From NCBI GenBank assembly GCA_028386065.3, contig JAKUCV010002538.1:19228-83227 (forward strand): 64,000 bases of DNA. Reading direction: 5' to 3'. The stretch comes from Turnera subulata. Its lineage: Eukaryota > Streptophyta > Magnoliopsida > Malpighiales > Passifloraceae. Every line of letters starts with the position of its first letter. Within the stretch, counting starts at the first letter, position 1. This document shows positions 46,934-58,924 of this stretch, piece after piece. The translations under genes and the position numbers were made by a program. A model generated the notes under the pieces. The model had not been told where the DNA came from and ran no database searches. It saw nothing but the letters and a program-made list of their open reading frames with translations.

Positions 46934-48647
46934 AGTTTTTTCTAGAATGAGCATCGAAAAGGTAGGTGCACCTTGTTGATATTGTTAGTACCCATCAAAC
47001 CGTTTAAGCTATTCTCGATTATACAGTCCCATACCTGTACAACCTCGAAATCACTTCATTTGAACTATTCTTAAATATACAGTCCCATACCCGTATAATT
47101 ACAAAATCACCCCAACTGTGCAGCCCCATCCCTACACAGTCTCAGGATCACTCCTATTTCGGTGTGGATTCGGTTCATTCGTGTCCCCCTCCATCTAGAA
47201 GCCTGCCAGAAGCCGCTCCTTGTCCATGCTCATCCCGGCACCGGCGTACACTTCCCGCCCTCATAGACCCTGGGTGTCACATACCAGCTTCCAAGGAGTA
47301 TCAGGTGAGGTTGCATATACGTCATTCCACCCGTGATAGCCGGGATGGTTGGTCTTGGAGCTACATAGGTTCCATTGTATTTTATGGTTTATTGTTGTTG
47401 ATATCTTTGATATTTGTTGATATTTGTTGTGAAGATTTGCACGTTGCTGAGATTGCTTTGATGGGCTGTGATATGATATGTTCATTTGCATGATGTCTCA
47501 TGATCATACCCTGGAAGGTTGTCAGTCCTCAGTTTAGTCGGTTGACCATGGTCGGTATAGGTTGCCGGTTTGTGGGTGTTAGTTGTTGTCGTTGGTCGTG
47601 GGTAGTCTATTGTTGTTGGCATCGGTTGCCAGTTGTCCTTTGTTTGTTGTCGGTTTCTTTTGATAATTGTCAGATGAGTAACGCTTGTCGTTTTTTTTTA
47701 TCGGATATTGAGATATGTTGGTTGTCGGTTGTGGTCGACGGTTGGATGAATGTTATTTCTAAGGGTATGTCGATACCCAGAGATCGAGCTTAGTGAGAAT
47801 TGTTGTTGTGGTTACGAGTTGTTGTGGTGACTGCTGATGCCGTGTTGTGTTGTGATTCTACCTGGGGACCCGTTTGTGATGTTGATTGGGTAAGGTCTGT
47901 GCAGGTTGCCGGCTACCCGGTGAGCGAGGCTCACGTGATTTTGAGAATGTTTGGTTTTGGTACCGGGTTGGATGATCGGCAGGCACAGTAACGCTATGTC
48001 ATCATACGATGAGGAACCTCTGATGAGTAAAGTCTGTCAGGACTACAGTATGTGTTGTATAGTCTGTTGAGACTGGGTCCGTTACCCAATATGTAGTATA
48101 GTTGAGGTGTCCTGGTCGGGCACTAGAGTATTGTACAGTTTGCGAGGTGTTGGGTGGTCAGTGCATTGCATAGTCGATGGGGTGGACATTTGCATAGTCC
48201 GCGTTGTTCTTTGTGACTGTATTTGTTATGTGTTCTATTCACTACTCGTATGCCGTATTGAAGTGCTCTTGACTGTTAAGTATATGCTATGTTGTTCATC
48301 ATGGGTTATGTGTCGGTGAGATTATGTAGAATCTCATCCCTCACCTGCCCCATCGGCAGGCTACGTTGTTCTTTGTGCAGGTATGCATCATGGCAGGCTG
48401 CGGCATCTCTTCCGACGGATCTGGATTCATAGTTTTGCATCGAGTCTATTCATGCTTTTGCTGTGATTATTAAAAATTGCTTCTGCTGTGCTATTATTGT
48501 TATTGTACCCGAAGTCGGGTGATTGATATTATCGTTAGGCCATTGGACCGGATTTCTTATTGTATATGTTGTTTGAGCTACGTGTCGGCACTGTTGTTCG
48601 GTAAATACTGTGTATTGGGTAAATAATAGTCGGGGTGTTTCATCCAT

Positions 48648-48823
48648 AATTTGAAAAATATTTTTGTATTAATAATAATAAATTTTAGAATGTCATATAA
48701 TAATATATTATTATATCATGTCAAAATATATTAAAAAACGGTAATCTAATTTAATAATTTCTATTTACATAATTTATTTATTAATTTTTATTTAAATAAT
48801 TATTAATACTATATTGTAATTAT
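48648..48823. other. AT-rich DNA between the nest and the MITE
   Basis: Short AT-rich flank with TAATAATA and TTAATAATT strings. No gene or terminus is recognised. Confidence 0.5.
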
Positions 48824-48833
48824 ATTATATATT

Positions 48834-49776
48834 GGATTAATTTCATATTTCGTCCCTGTGTTGCCTCCTCAAATTGAAATTCGTCCTTGTGTTGAGTTTT
48901 GATTGGTTTTGATCCCTCAGTTGATCAATTTTTTAAAGTTTTAGTCCGTTTTACGATTTTACCCCTAAATTCAGTACTTTACTGTTCAAACCAGTTTACC
49001 CACCCGAAATTCGACCCAACCCGGAACCTTATTCAAAAATCTCCAATAAACAAATAACTCTACCTCCCAACATCAAAAATTTTAAAATCATAAAAAAATA
49101 TAAATTATTTTTAAAAAATTTTAAAAAATTAAAAATCATAAATAAAATTATTTTTAAAAAAATCAAAAAATTAAAAAATCATAAATCAAATTATTTTAAA
49201 ATTTTAAAAATTTTAAAATTTAAACCTTTCTTCTCCACATGTTTTTTCTTTTTTCTTTATATTTTTAAATATAAAAAATCGTAAATTTAATTTTTTTCTC
49301 TACTTTTGTTCTTTTTTCTTTTTTCCCTCCTTTCTTCTCCACACAAGTCCTGTTATAGTATTAGTCAAAAAGGCATAGTCGACTTAGAGTGGTATGTTTT
49401 TTCCCTACTTATCTAGAAAAAATTATATTTTCAAAAATTTTTAAACTAAAAGATAATTTACTTTATGATTTTTTATTTTTAAAAATATTTTTGTACTTTT
49501 TTTAATGATTTCCAAAATTTTAATATTTGGAGGTAGAGTTATATATTTATTGGAGATTTTTTAATGGGGTTCCGGGTTGGGTCGGTTAGTTGGGTCGAAT
49601 TTTGAATTGGTAAACTGGTTTGAATAGTAAAGTCCTGAATTTAGGGGTAAAGTCGGTAAAAAGGACTAAAACCTTAAAAGATTGACCAACTGAGGGATCA
49701 AAACCAATCAAAACTCAACACAAAGACGAATTTCAATTTGAGGGGGCAACACAGGAACGAAATGCGACATTAATCT
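48834..49776. mobile_element. Mutator-type MITE with long terminal inverted repeats
   Basis: The arms are inverted copies of well over 150 bases. The left starts GGATTAATTTCATATTTCGT and the right, complemented, starts AGATTAATGTCGCATTTCGT. Both continue with TCAAATTGAAATTCGT and GTTGAGTTTTGATTGG. The 10-mer ATTATATATT flanks both sides (48824-48833 and 49777-49786), a 9-10 bp target duplication. The centre is AT-rich with no ORF. It ends about 275 bases before the TOM6 start codon. Confidence 0.85.
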
Positions 49777-49786
49777 ATTATATATT

Positions 49787-50050
49787 ACCGTGCGTGCATC
49801 GTGCAGAAAAACTAGTTGGGAAAAAAAGTTTTCAAGAAGTTTCTTAGCGAGGAGGTCAAAGTTTCCAAGTGACACGTGTGTTAAGCGGCTGTTGAGAAGG
49901 TAAAGAAAACCCCAAAACCCTCGTCGTTTCTCAAAGCAATTTAAGAAGCATTCTAGGGTTTTAGTTCTCTCCCCTGCAAAACAAATTCCCCAAACCCCTA
50001 AAAGAAAAAAAGAACCCAGATCAAATCAGAATCCCAAACGCAACGCAACC
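49787..50050 (+). promoter_or_regulatory. TOM6 promoter and 5' leader
   Basis: It holds a G-box (CACGTG, 49873-49878) and a telo-box (TAGGGTTT, 49954-49961), together with AAAACCCT just upstream. Telo-boxes are common upstream of plant genes for translation and organelle biogenesis. An A/C-rich leader follows to the ATG. No clear TATA box is seen. The MITE's right target duplication borders it. Confidence 0.6.
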
Positions 50051-50215
50051 ATGGTGGGCATGTTCATGCGAAAGCCAGACAAGAAGGAGGCATATAAGAA
50101 GCTAAAGTCAGACGCAATCACGTTTGGCACCTGGGTCGCCCTCATACGCATCACTCCTTACATTCTCCAGTTCTTATCCAAGGACGACGCGGAGGAGCTC
50201 AAGCTCGATTTCTAA
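50051..50215 (+). CDS. TOM6: Mitochondrial import receptor subunit TOM6
   Basis: This 54-residue protein, MVGMFMRKPDKKEAYKKL to EELKLDF, matches plant TOM6 in length and layout: the GMFMRKPDK N-terminus, a basic cytosolic segment, one predicted membrane span (about FGTWVALIRITPYILQFL, residues 25-42) and an acidic tail ending LKLDF. TOM6 is a small tail-anchored subunit that stabilises the TOM40 translocase in the outer mitochondrial membrane. The start is the first ATG after the leader; GMFMRKPD aligns with known N-termini. It is a single exon with no break. Downstream DNA to about 52 kb looks like 3' UTR or intergenic, and a 3'-UTR intron is possible. No neighbour shares its function. Confidence 0.93.
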   Translation: MVGMFMRKPDKKEAYKKLKSDAITFGTWVALIRITPYILQFLSKDDAEELKLDF

Positions 50216-53200
50216 ATTCCTTTTTCTATCCCCACATGGTATTTTCAACCCCCCACTTTCTTTTTGTGTTTTCCTGTTTGGACATGGATGTTTGTCTGAT
50301 TTTTGTAATTTTTGCGGATTTTGAGTTATTATTAAGCTCTTGAGAGTTTTCAAAGTTTAATTAGTAGTTCTCTCATCTCATGACGAGAGTTTTGTTCTGA
50401 CTTTGGTGGGTGGGGGAGGTGTTATTGTTTTTTATTGTTACAAATTGGTTGCTTTGTTTTGGTGTGACATGTTGTAGTTATACAATCTATCTGGGGCTTC
50501 ATGATCCTCCTGGGGACACCTTGATCTAATAGATAGATTGGGTATGTTTTTTAGTGTATCAAATTGGGGGTAATGGGGAGAGGAATTTTTGCTGCCGGAT
50601 GAAGAAAGCTGAGGGAGTCAATAATAAGACCGCCTCCTCTTCTACTTGCAGGCAGGGAGTAGTAGTAGTAGTAGTAAGAAGCGTGATAACTTGGGTTGGG
50701 AAACTACTTTTGAGAATTGATTGGAGGGGGTGATGGTACCCTCCTTCCTGATGTTAGGAGTTTCGGGTTAATTTGTAATATTCCGTGGGTCAAAGAAAGA
50801 AATTTAGCAACTGTCAAAGTTTATTATCTTGTTTTTGTGCCAAAGTGGTCTGTATGTGTTTTTCTTTCAGTCTGGTAGAATTTATTGTGGTCTTTGGTGC
50901 CGAGTGTTGGGATATGGACAGTTTTGTACCTCGGGGAATATGGAATTATTGCCTTAAAGAAACTTCATTTTGTAGTTAGAGTTTTCCCCTTTCAGTGTTT
51001 CTTTCATTAGCATGTGGCGATGGATCTAGTTAGGTATGTGGACTTGACAAAGACAAAGAAAATGAGAGAATGGAAAATGCAATATTAGCCATACAGGATA
51101 AAATTGTGGCATTATCTAGCTGCTGTGTTCGTTTGGCTATCCTAAACTCCTGCTTTAGGATGTGCTGCACATGATTTATCAGCATTTAGCATGTATTTCT
51201 TTGCTGTTTGTTACTGGCTTATAAACCATGGGGCTCTCTGTTCTTTCCATCTTTTCCATAGATTGTACCTGCTACCATTCATGTTTCTGTCTTGTATTTC
51301 TCCTTCCTGAGTTGCTTTTGTTCAGAGTATTTCTTTAGTTTTAGCTCTTACACAGTCTGCTACGATTAAGCTTACATGTACAACCTTCTCCATCATTATT
51401 ATCATGCGACAGCCTGATAGTTCCACATATTGACTACTGTCTTATAATCCAGCATTACTTCCCATATTGACTACTGTCTTATAATCCAGCATTACTTCCC
51501 ATAGTCACAAGTTACCACTACCGTGCTAATATATTCACTGACGTGAAGAATTCGACACTGCATGTCCACATCTCTACACTTTTTGCAGGATGCTGGGTCG
51601 ATTAGTATATGGCTTACCTTATCTGTGTTTTGGATGAAGTTTTACGAGACTTGGGAGTTAATTTCTGCCAGAATTGTTAGTATTTTGTCGTGGTGATGCC
51701 ACTTGCAGTCCACTAGGTTTCATAACGGATACAATTTTATATTTTGGTTGCCGTTTCAAAGATTATATTAGTAGTAGATCCTAGCCGTATTTAGTTTATG
51801 GTAACCATGCCATGATTTTAACTCCTGTTTCATTGCTGCTGCAGCGTCCAAGGAGGGCGAGCATTGGTATTGGGATGAAACACAGTTGTATGAGCTTCTA
51901 CCAATTCCTTTTGCTTTTTCCATCATCTGGAAGTATGTAATGCTACAGAGTCTTATTGAGTTACCTCTCGCTTTTTATTGTTTTTGAGATTCAGCTCCTC
52001 CATGTTATGTTGTGACTGGTTAGGATAATCTGTCTCTGGATTGAACTTTTGTTTTACTGGTAGATTGGTAGTGGTATAAAAGAATTGAACTGGTTCTCAC
52101 TGTGCTTTTAGTCCGCTGGTGCTGCTATTTATGGTTTTGGGTGAAAACCCACTTTTATGAAGCTGTGTGCAAAACGCCCGCCACATGTGAGGTAAGTAAT
52201 GATATGTGATGAATTGACAATAATAGTCGAGGGATATATTGACATTAACCATATCGTAATTTATACGACTCATAGTCATGCTAAGGGAAGACAAAATCAT
52301 TTACTTAGTTCTATTGTCGCTCTAGGCCGAGAAGGCCCTATTTACCGTGGTACACCATAGTACGCCCCTGTTAGTAAACTATCGGGTCAGAGCCTTCCCA
52401 ACTATATTGGTATGTGGTTCCAGTTTCCAGGCCCAGCACCTTAAAGGCAACTCTTTTTTTTTTTTTTTGTTGATAAAGGAAACACAATCTCCACTCTCCA
52501 ATTCATAGCCACACATAAGTACAAGCACCTAAGGCAGACTTTGTTTGCACCTTTTTCTTCATCTCATCTAACTAGGGAGCCGAGTAGAGTTTCGTAGTCT
52601 TTTTCTAATTTGCAACCATTTTTTAAAATTTTAATTAATAATACTGCAAACATAGGCCGCCTTGTAGTTAATTCTCCATTATCACATCTCTTTAAATTTA
52701 AAATTACGTCATTGATAATCTTTTTTGCCGAGTGAAATGTTTTTATTTGCGATTTAGGCAAGGAAATGTGCAGGTAAGGATTTAAACTTGACAAATTTTT
52801 TTGCTAAGATGTATTTGTATAATTTTTGCTGAGACTACTCAACCTATACCTATTTCCAATTCCAGTATTTGCCACACCAAACGCTTTTGAGCATCATAGT
52901 GACAAGAATCTGTATAGCAAATCATCAACTTAAATATACTTATCATCTAGTTTAGTTTAGTTTCTCCTCCTAATTAATTATTAATGCATTTTGTAGTGGA
53001 AGTTTTGGAGATATCATTTTTGTGATATGATTTTCAATAACCAATTACATCTATACATATTTATAAAGTTGAATAACTAGGGTTTTGACATTTGTCAAAA
53101 TTCTACCCAAGTAGCACACACATTTTACACACCAAAGGTAACTCTAATATGGTATAATTTTATCTGTATTGGCCTAAAGTTTTTAATACTAATTTTGGTC

Positions 53201-54487
53201 CTTCTCTCATAAAATTATCATATTTAGTCCTAATAATTTATAAATATTTTTAAATATATCCTTTTCACTTAATACTATAATTTAAATCGGTACATGAGAA
53301 TTTTTGGACGTGACACGTGGCACATCCCAAAATAACTTTGCACCAACTTTAGTATGTGGTATCCACTAAAATTGGTATAATGGAGTTTTGAGGATGGTTT
53401 TGCAAAAACTTATAGCAACTCTCCGTGTCTATCGATTTTTAAATGCCAAAATCTTTTCCTATTTATCTTGACCACTATTTTTCAACTGCATCTTTTAGGT
53501 AATTTTTTTTCCAACATATCATTTATATTTTTAGACATAATTAATATTTTTTAGAATTATAATAAATATACTTCTAATGCCAAACCAAGTAATTCTAAAA
53601 AAAGATATGACATGAAACCGGTAGTTAATTAACTAGTGGGGAGAAAAAATGATTTTCCGGGATACATGAAGCTTTTATAATATAAAAAGTTTGATCCTGT
53701 TCTCAGTAATATTGGATTCAGAATTTAAATTAATCCATGTGCCATATTTTAAATGTTTTTTCTTGGATTTCATGAGAATTTATGATAATATTTCAATAAT
53801 TATATTACATGAACTTAAGAGATTGAGATAAATTATTATGTGATTATTTAATTATATAATGCTCTCAATTATAGACCTTGCAATTATTTCTTGATTTGTT
53901 GTGAGGGTGTAATCTATATAAATATATTAAATTAGAGACTTAGATTTCTGGTGTCGACAAGTAGCTCTCTAAATATTGACATGTGGCAATTAATTTTGTC
54001 AATAAAATAATTAATATATTATTTAGTAAATTTAATAAAAAAACTTTTAATATTCTATATTTAATTCTAAATCAATTGTTTGTGTGTAAATTGCCAGAGG
54101 GAACGTAAGGGCAATGAAAATGTATAATTGAGCTTAAAAAAAATCAAATGCAGAAAATTAAGAGTGACACGCATCCATACATCAAATTATGAAATATTTC
54201 TTGAAAACCAAAGGTCACATGTATTTAATGTTACAATTTAATGTTACAATCAATTTTTGTGCTATAAAATGAGAAAAACCACACACTATGGCGATCGTAT
54301 TACTAAGGTAATCTCTTTTTTTTTTTTTCACAACTAAACAAAACCATGTTTCATGTTTTAGAGAATTGGTTACTTATGCATTGACAAAACTTTTGAATTT
54401 TCAGGGCAAAATCAAAAATTTGTGCTTCATTCAAAATCAAGAAATAAAACCCAAGGCAAACAACATAACCTTCAAGGGGATTCAAGG
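50216..54487. other. TOM6 3' region and AT-rich intergenic DNA
   Basis: No further coding region is recognised. The first ~1.9 kb is less AT-rich and could include a spliced 3' UTR. The remainder is AT-rich with a T-run at 52449-52468. The 24-mer starting CATATTGACTACTG is tandemly repeated at 51426-51502. No tRNA or repeat terminus could be fixed. Confidence 0.4.
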
Positions 54488-54492
54488 TAAAC

Positions 54493-57400
54493 TGTAACAG
54501 CCCGGGTAAAAATTTGGATTTTTACCGGGACTGTTAAAGTTGTTACACAGTGATTTACCGAATGAATTCATCTTGGGTAATTAATTCAAGGTAAATCGAC
54601 TGTCGTTTTTCGAAACCGAGGATTTTCCCGCGCTCGGGATTTTTGCGTGGATTTTTCGGACCTAAGTTGGTATTTTTCGGGTCCCGGAATCCATAGAAAA
54701 ATCGTACCGGAAAATAGCTAAGGGGGGTATTAGTTATTTTCTGGTCTGGACGGGACACGACTGCATAATTGAATTATGCAGCCGCCTCCTCCTGTGTGCC
54801 CGTGAGCTGCTTTCCTGTGTAACCTGTGACAAGCATGTATTTCCTCTTTTTCTGTGTTTTCTTCAGCTTTCCATTACACCACAACCACCCAGCATCACCA
54901 CCATCCTTTGCTCCCGCAAACCTTCACCTGCAAAAAAAAAAAAAACACCTACTGCAAATCCCGTAACTCAGCTTTCTTTTGTTTTAGTTTCTGCAGGACT
55001 CCCTACCACAACTCCTTTCACCAAAACAAAACCAGAAATAATAATGATAATAAAAAAAAGAAACAAGCAAAACACATACAACTCACGCCGCCACACGCCA
55101 CCACCGAACCACCACGCGCAGGGCACCATCACAATCTCTTCTCCTCTCTCCCACGTCGCGCCAACAGCCACGCGACACCAAGCTCGACGCCGCACCAGAC
55201 CCTCGCACGCCGTTGCCTGCAGATCCAAGCAACCGACGCCGCCGTGAGGAGATCCACCGTCGACGAAGCAACCCACCTCGCAAACACCGCCGCGCTCGTT
55301 TTCTCTTTTGCCGCCGAACGTAGTTGCGAGTCGCGCCTCCGTCCACGCGTTGCGCTGTCAACACGACACCGGACCCGTGCCTGCAGGCTACAGCCACCTC
55401 GTCTCACTCGTCACACCGCCCTCCTCAGCCCCTGTTTCCGTTGCACGAAGCTGGGTAAGTGAGTGGCCTGCCGGGTTAACTCGGCAGGAGAATGAAGGAG
55501 GTCCTTTGGTGTGACACCCCGGGGTCTATGAGGGCGGGAAGTGTACGCCGGTGCCGGGATGAGCATGGACAAGGAGCGACTTCTGGCAGGCTTCTAGACG
55601 GAGGGGCACGGGAATGAACCGATCCACACCGGAATAGGAGAGATCCTGAGACTGTGTAGGGATGGGGCTGCGCAGTTAGAGCGATTTCGAGGTTGTACAG
55701 GTATGGGACTGTACAATTGAGAGTAGCTTAAACGGTTTGATGGGTACTAACTATATCAACAAGGTGCACCTACCTTTTCGGTGCTCATTCTAGAAAAATA
55801 CCAAAGTTAAACGTGCTTGACTTGGAGTAATTCTAGGATGGGTGACCTCCTGGGAAGTTTTCCCCGGAAACGTGCGAGTGAGGACAAAGCATGTTGGAAA
55901 GGTCCCGTGTTGGTCTGTAGTGACAGTCGACAAGCCGGGACGAGCTTTGGCTTGGACCTGATTGGATGGGGCCTGGGCTGGTACTGTGTGGGCCCAATCT
56001 GGAATTAATTAAAAAAACAATAAATATACCTATATAATTATAAAATATATTTTCTGGGAAAAAAATAATATATATATATGATTTTATAAATTATATAATT
56101 TTTGGAAATAGACAGAATAATTAACTTGATCAGATATGACTATACATTTGGAAAATGCATATATCTAGTATATGGCAATGTCTTAGAAATAATTACTTAG
56201 ACATATTATTTTAGAAAATTTAGGTAATTATGTTATAGTATTTTAATAATAATATGGTAAGTATGAGTTATGGTATTTTGGAAAAAATATATATAAAGTA
56301 TATGAATATGTTTTACTGGAAAAAACAATAAAATGATATCACTAATGTTATATTGAGAAAATACAATTATAATATGAATTTCCTTTGAAAAATTATTATA
56401 AGAGTAAATAATTTTAGAAAAGGAGTATATATACTGTGAAAATGTTTTGGAAATAAATACAGTATTGTATATTTTTGGGAATATTACACTAAGTCTATGT
56501 AATAAATTTTTTTAAAAAAATATATATAATATTTGGTAATTATATTTTGGCAAGTAAAATAATCTTGTGGAGATGATAACGTATAATCGAAGGGGGGTTT
56601 AATTTATAATTTATGGCATCATAGCATACCTATTATGTGCATCTTATGTGTGCATTTATTATTTGTTATATAGGAGTCGATATCGAGCAGTTCCGGTGGA
56701 ACCGGCTTTGGACCGATTGATGTTTCTAGAGTTAAGTAACCGGCTAAGGTGAGGTTAAGTAAATATTTATATACTGCCCGTGATATCAAGTTGCTGTTTG
56801 TTTACTGTGTGCGATGTTACTGGTATGATACTTTGTGGCTGTGTATGGTTTGCTTTGAGATGAATTAAGTTGATAATAGTTGCTAATGATGTTGTTGAAA
56901 TTATTACTACTGTTGAGTTTGTTATTGTTGTTGTTGACTGAGAGTCTTGTGTGAGTTCAATACCGGGAGTACTGGTATGGGATGACAGTTTGGAAAAGTT
57001 TGTATTATCCAGACAAGCGGAGAGGCTGCGAGCCTGCTAGCGATAATGAGATGATGGTCGGATGATAGAAATGTAGTAACTAGTCGAGGGAAAAGGAAAT
57101 AATAAAACGGAAACACTTAGACATCTAGTAAGTCACAGTTAAATGTTGGAATAGCCAGATGGTAGTCTTATTTTATGGTGCTGGGGGAGAGTGTGCTTGG
57201 GGTCTGCTCCCTGTCTGTACCAATTTTTATTTTAGGCGCTGGGGGAAAGTGTGCTTGGGGTCTGCTCCCTGTCTGTGCCAGTTATACGTGGAGGTACGAG
57301 GGCGGGGTCCAAGGGCTAGGTAGCTTGACTACCAGGAGACGGCCACCATTTAACTAGTGATAGGGGCCCTGAAAATAAAATTGGAATAGTGTGTCTAGAA

Positions 57401-57867
57401 TCACAATTGTGTATTTAAGGTTCGTGAGAACCTTGGTTAATTGTTTGTGATGTGACTTGGGAATTTACGGTTGTTGTATATGTATATTTGCTTATGGGTT
57501 TTACCCGGTGGGCACTTCGGACTCACTTCTCACCTGCGGGCTTTCATCCCGCAGGTTGAGTTATTTGTGGTTCAGGTTTGATGCATTCCAGACAGGCTGC
57601 GGCGTTATCCCTTGGACAGGACTTGGATCCATAGTTTGCATCATGTGTCTCATACAGTGTGTTTGTGAGTTATTAAGTCTTCCGCTGTGCTATATATTGC
57701 TATTGTTAGGCCATTGGGCCAGTTATGATGTTATTGTTGTTTTTATTTTTGGACTGTTGAGCCCGAGTTTCTGTTGTACACACTGTATGCTGGGCTTTAT
57801 TTGGTTGGGTCGTTACAGTTCCAGCACGTGTTTACTGTGTATGGTAAATACGGGTCGGGGCGTTTCA
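54493..57867 (+). repeat. 5' LTR of element B
   Basis: It starts TGTAACAGCCCGGG and ends CGGGGCGTTTCA. It has an A/C-rich then GC-rich island (54890-55450), donor-like GGTAAG at 55455 and acceptor-like TATAG ending 56673. The 3' block ACTTCGGACTCAC is shared with element A. GGGAT..ATCCC palindromes are not evident here, unlike element A. A Cassandra fragment interrupts it. Confidence 0.87.
55510..55941 (+). mobile_element. Cassandra LTR fragment inside the element B 5' LTR
   Basis: Starts TGTGACACCCCGGGG and runs to AAGCCGGGAC, about seven bases short of the LTR end expected from 46044-47281. The 5S-like segment is at 55801-55858 in plus orientation (GATGGGTGACCTCCTGGG). Compared with the 3' LTR, about 90 bases (61343-61425) are missing at the insertion point and no target duplication remains. 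This suggests insertion followed by a deletion. Confidence 0.82.
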
Positions 57868-58134
57868 TTTTGGTAGCGGAGCGGGCGTTAGGTCTTGTTG
57901 GGTAGTCCTTGTGTGTTTGTTGTCCTTGTTTGTATAGTTCGCTCCATTTGTTTATTATTTTATATCATTTTAGTTAGTGCATTATGGATCCAGTCGAGGG
58001 ACGCCAACTTGCCACTTAACGTTCACATAAGAGGTAAATGATGCCATAAATAAGCGGAAAAATAAATATTATTAATATCGCTAATATTAATATTACAAAC
58101 ATTAAAATTACATTATATTATAAAGAAAATACAT

Positions 58135-58818
58135 TCATCTTCTTGGTACGACGTTGACCCTGAAGTTAGTGGGGTCATTGTTGATTTTGACCCTGATGCT
58201 GTCGTTCCACGAGAACCACATGTCGCCCCTATTGTCCTTGCCAGGAAGCTCGAACCGGTTAGCTGGAGGGAACCGAAGTGGGATGAGACCGTGATCGTCT
58301 TCAGGCTGCCATTGGGTCTCCGTAAGAAGAACCATGTTTGGCTTGTACTGGTTCTTCAGATCCCTCAGGGTACGCGAGAACTCCTGCGAACGCCTAGCGA
58401 CTCCTCTGCAGTTCCACACCAGTAGTCGGGCCTTTGGCCAAGTTGTGGGTAATCGAGTCATTCTTGGCATGCTCTGGGCAGTCATCGAGAGCTGATAGTA
58501 GGTACCTTGCTCCATGAAATGGCAAGTGGGCTCTAGGTTGAACTCCTGAAGTCTTTCAGAAATGAAAAACATGACAGAGTTGGCCGAGCCGTAGAAGGAG
58601 GTCCTCAGGGTGCCTTGGTCCTCTAGGAAGAACATCTCTTCCATGGGAGTGATGAAGAATCTGGACGAGTAGAGTTCGTCGACGAAGACCAGACGGGGCA
58701 TTCTGCCGAGCTCATTCGGTAGTTCTTCTGGACGCTGGTTGATCATGCTGTAGGCCAGCCGTTTTCTTCTGCCTAGGTTGGCACCCTCGACGAAGAAGAC
58801 GGATGAGGGAGTAGCCAT
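58135..58818 (-). CDS. Antisense ORF 1, element B copy (intact)
   Basis: This is an intact 227-residue frame from MATPSSVFFVEGANLGRR to VNVVPRR. I chose the Met at 58818 although the frame is open for 75 more codons upstream. All three copies align from there, and the TATA box (58925-58934) lies between. Residues 1 to about 130 are an unrecognised domain (MPRLVFVDELYSSRFF, SFYGSANSVMFFISERL). Residues from about 130 to 227 resemble the first part of a plant LINE APE-type endonuclease: WNCRG, LRDLKNQYKPNMVLLTET, MWFSWNDSIRVKI. They stop before the catalytic SDH end, so nuclease activity is unlikely. It is transcribed against element B. The function is unknown. Confidence 0.75.
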   Translation of the reverse strand: MATPSSVFFVEGANLGRRKRLAYSMINQRPEELPNELGRMPRLVFVDELYSSRFFITPMEEMFFLEDQGTLRTSFYGSANSVMFFISERLQEFNLEPTCHFMEQGTYYQLSMTAQSMPRMTRLPTTWPKARLLVWNCRGVARRSQEFSRTLRDLKNQYKPNMVLLTETQWQPEDDHGLIPLRFPPANRFELPGKDNRGDMWFSWNDSIRVKINNDPTNFRVNVVPRR

Positions 58819-58924
58819 GTTGTTTCGACGTGTGGTGTTTTGTTTTCTGAACGTTGTAGTTTTGGTTGCCTGGATGTTTTGTTTTCTCTTGGATGCTTTG
58901 TGGTTTTTGATTTCCGTTGTTTTG

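Larger units (their letters stand above)
46044..47281 (-). mobile_element. Cassandra TRIM retrotransposon, full length
   Basis: Two LTRs of 496 and 495 bases (46044-46539 and 46787-47281) flank a 247-base interior. Target duplication TACCA lies at 46039-46043 and 47282-47286. On the minus strand each LTR starts TGTGACACCC and contains 5S rRNA-like sequence, the hallmark of Cassandra. The primer site TTGGTAGCGGAGC follows the 5' LTR (plus coordinates 46773-46785), and GCTGGTGGGCC precedes the 3' LTR. The interior has no ORF and contains a direct duplication of an LTR end plus adjoining bases (46565-46733). It sits inside the outer solo LTR. Confidence 0.9.
28740..48642 (+). mobile_element. Outer solo LTR (TGTAACGACCC family), interrupted by nested insertions
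   Basis: It starts TGTAACGACCCGGG and ends TCGGGGTGTTTCA, flanked by the 5-bp duplication TCCAT (28735-28739 and 48643-48647). After removing insertions and their duplicated target bases, its own DNA is 28740-30433, 44767-46043 and 47287-48642, about 4.3 kb. It shares its order with the element A LTRs: a pyrimidine-rich block (29200-29560), a GC-rich island, a GTAAG donor-like site at 29821, AT-rich DNA, then a 3' block with CAGGCTGCGGC and a GGATC-type motif. No primer site or internal coding region appears, so a solo LTR is the simplest reading. Confidence 0.75.

Noticed and set aside
50124..50324. 66-codon frame overlapping TOM6
   Set aside because: It lies in another frame of the TOM6 coding region and 3' flank with no domain; the 54-codon TOM6 frame explains the conservation.
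52097..52794. Minus-strand frames of 67 and 76 codons downstream of TOM6
   Set aside because: No recognisable domain, AT-rich composition and no conserved start context.
54854..55514. Ser/His/Pro/Ala-rich frames in the element B LTR (also 60666-61428)
   Set aside because: Open frames are due to GC richness and lack of stops, overlap on both strands, and run across the splice-like border. No protein family is recognised.
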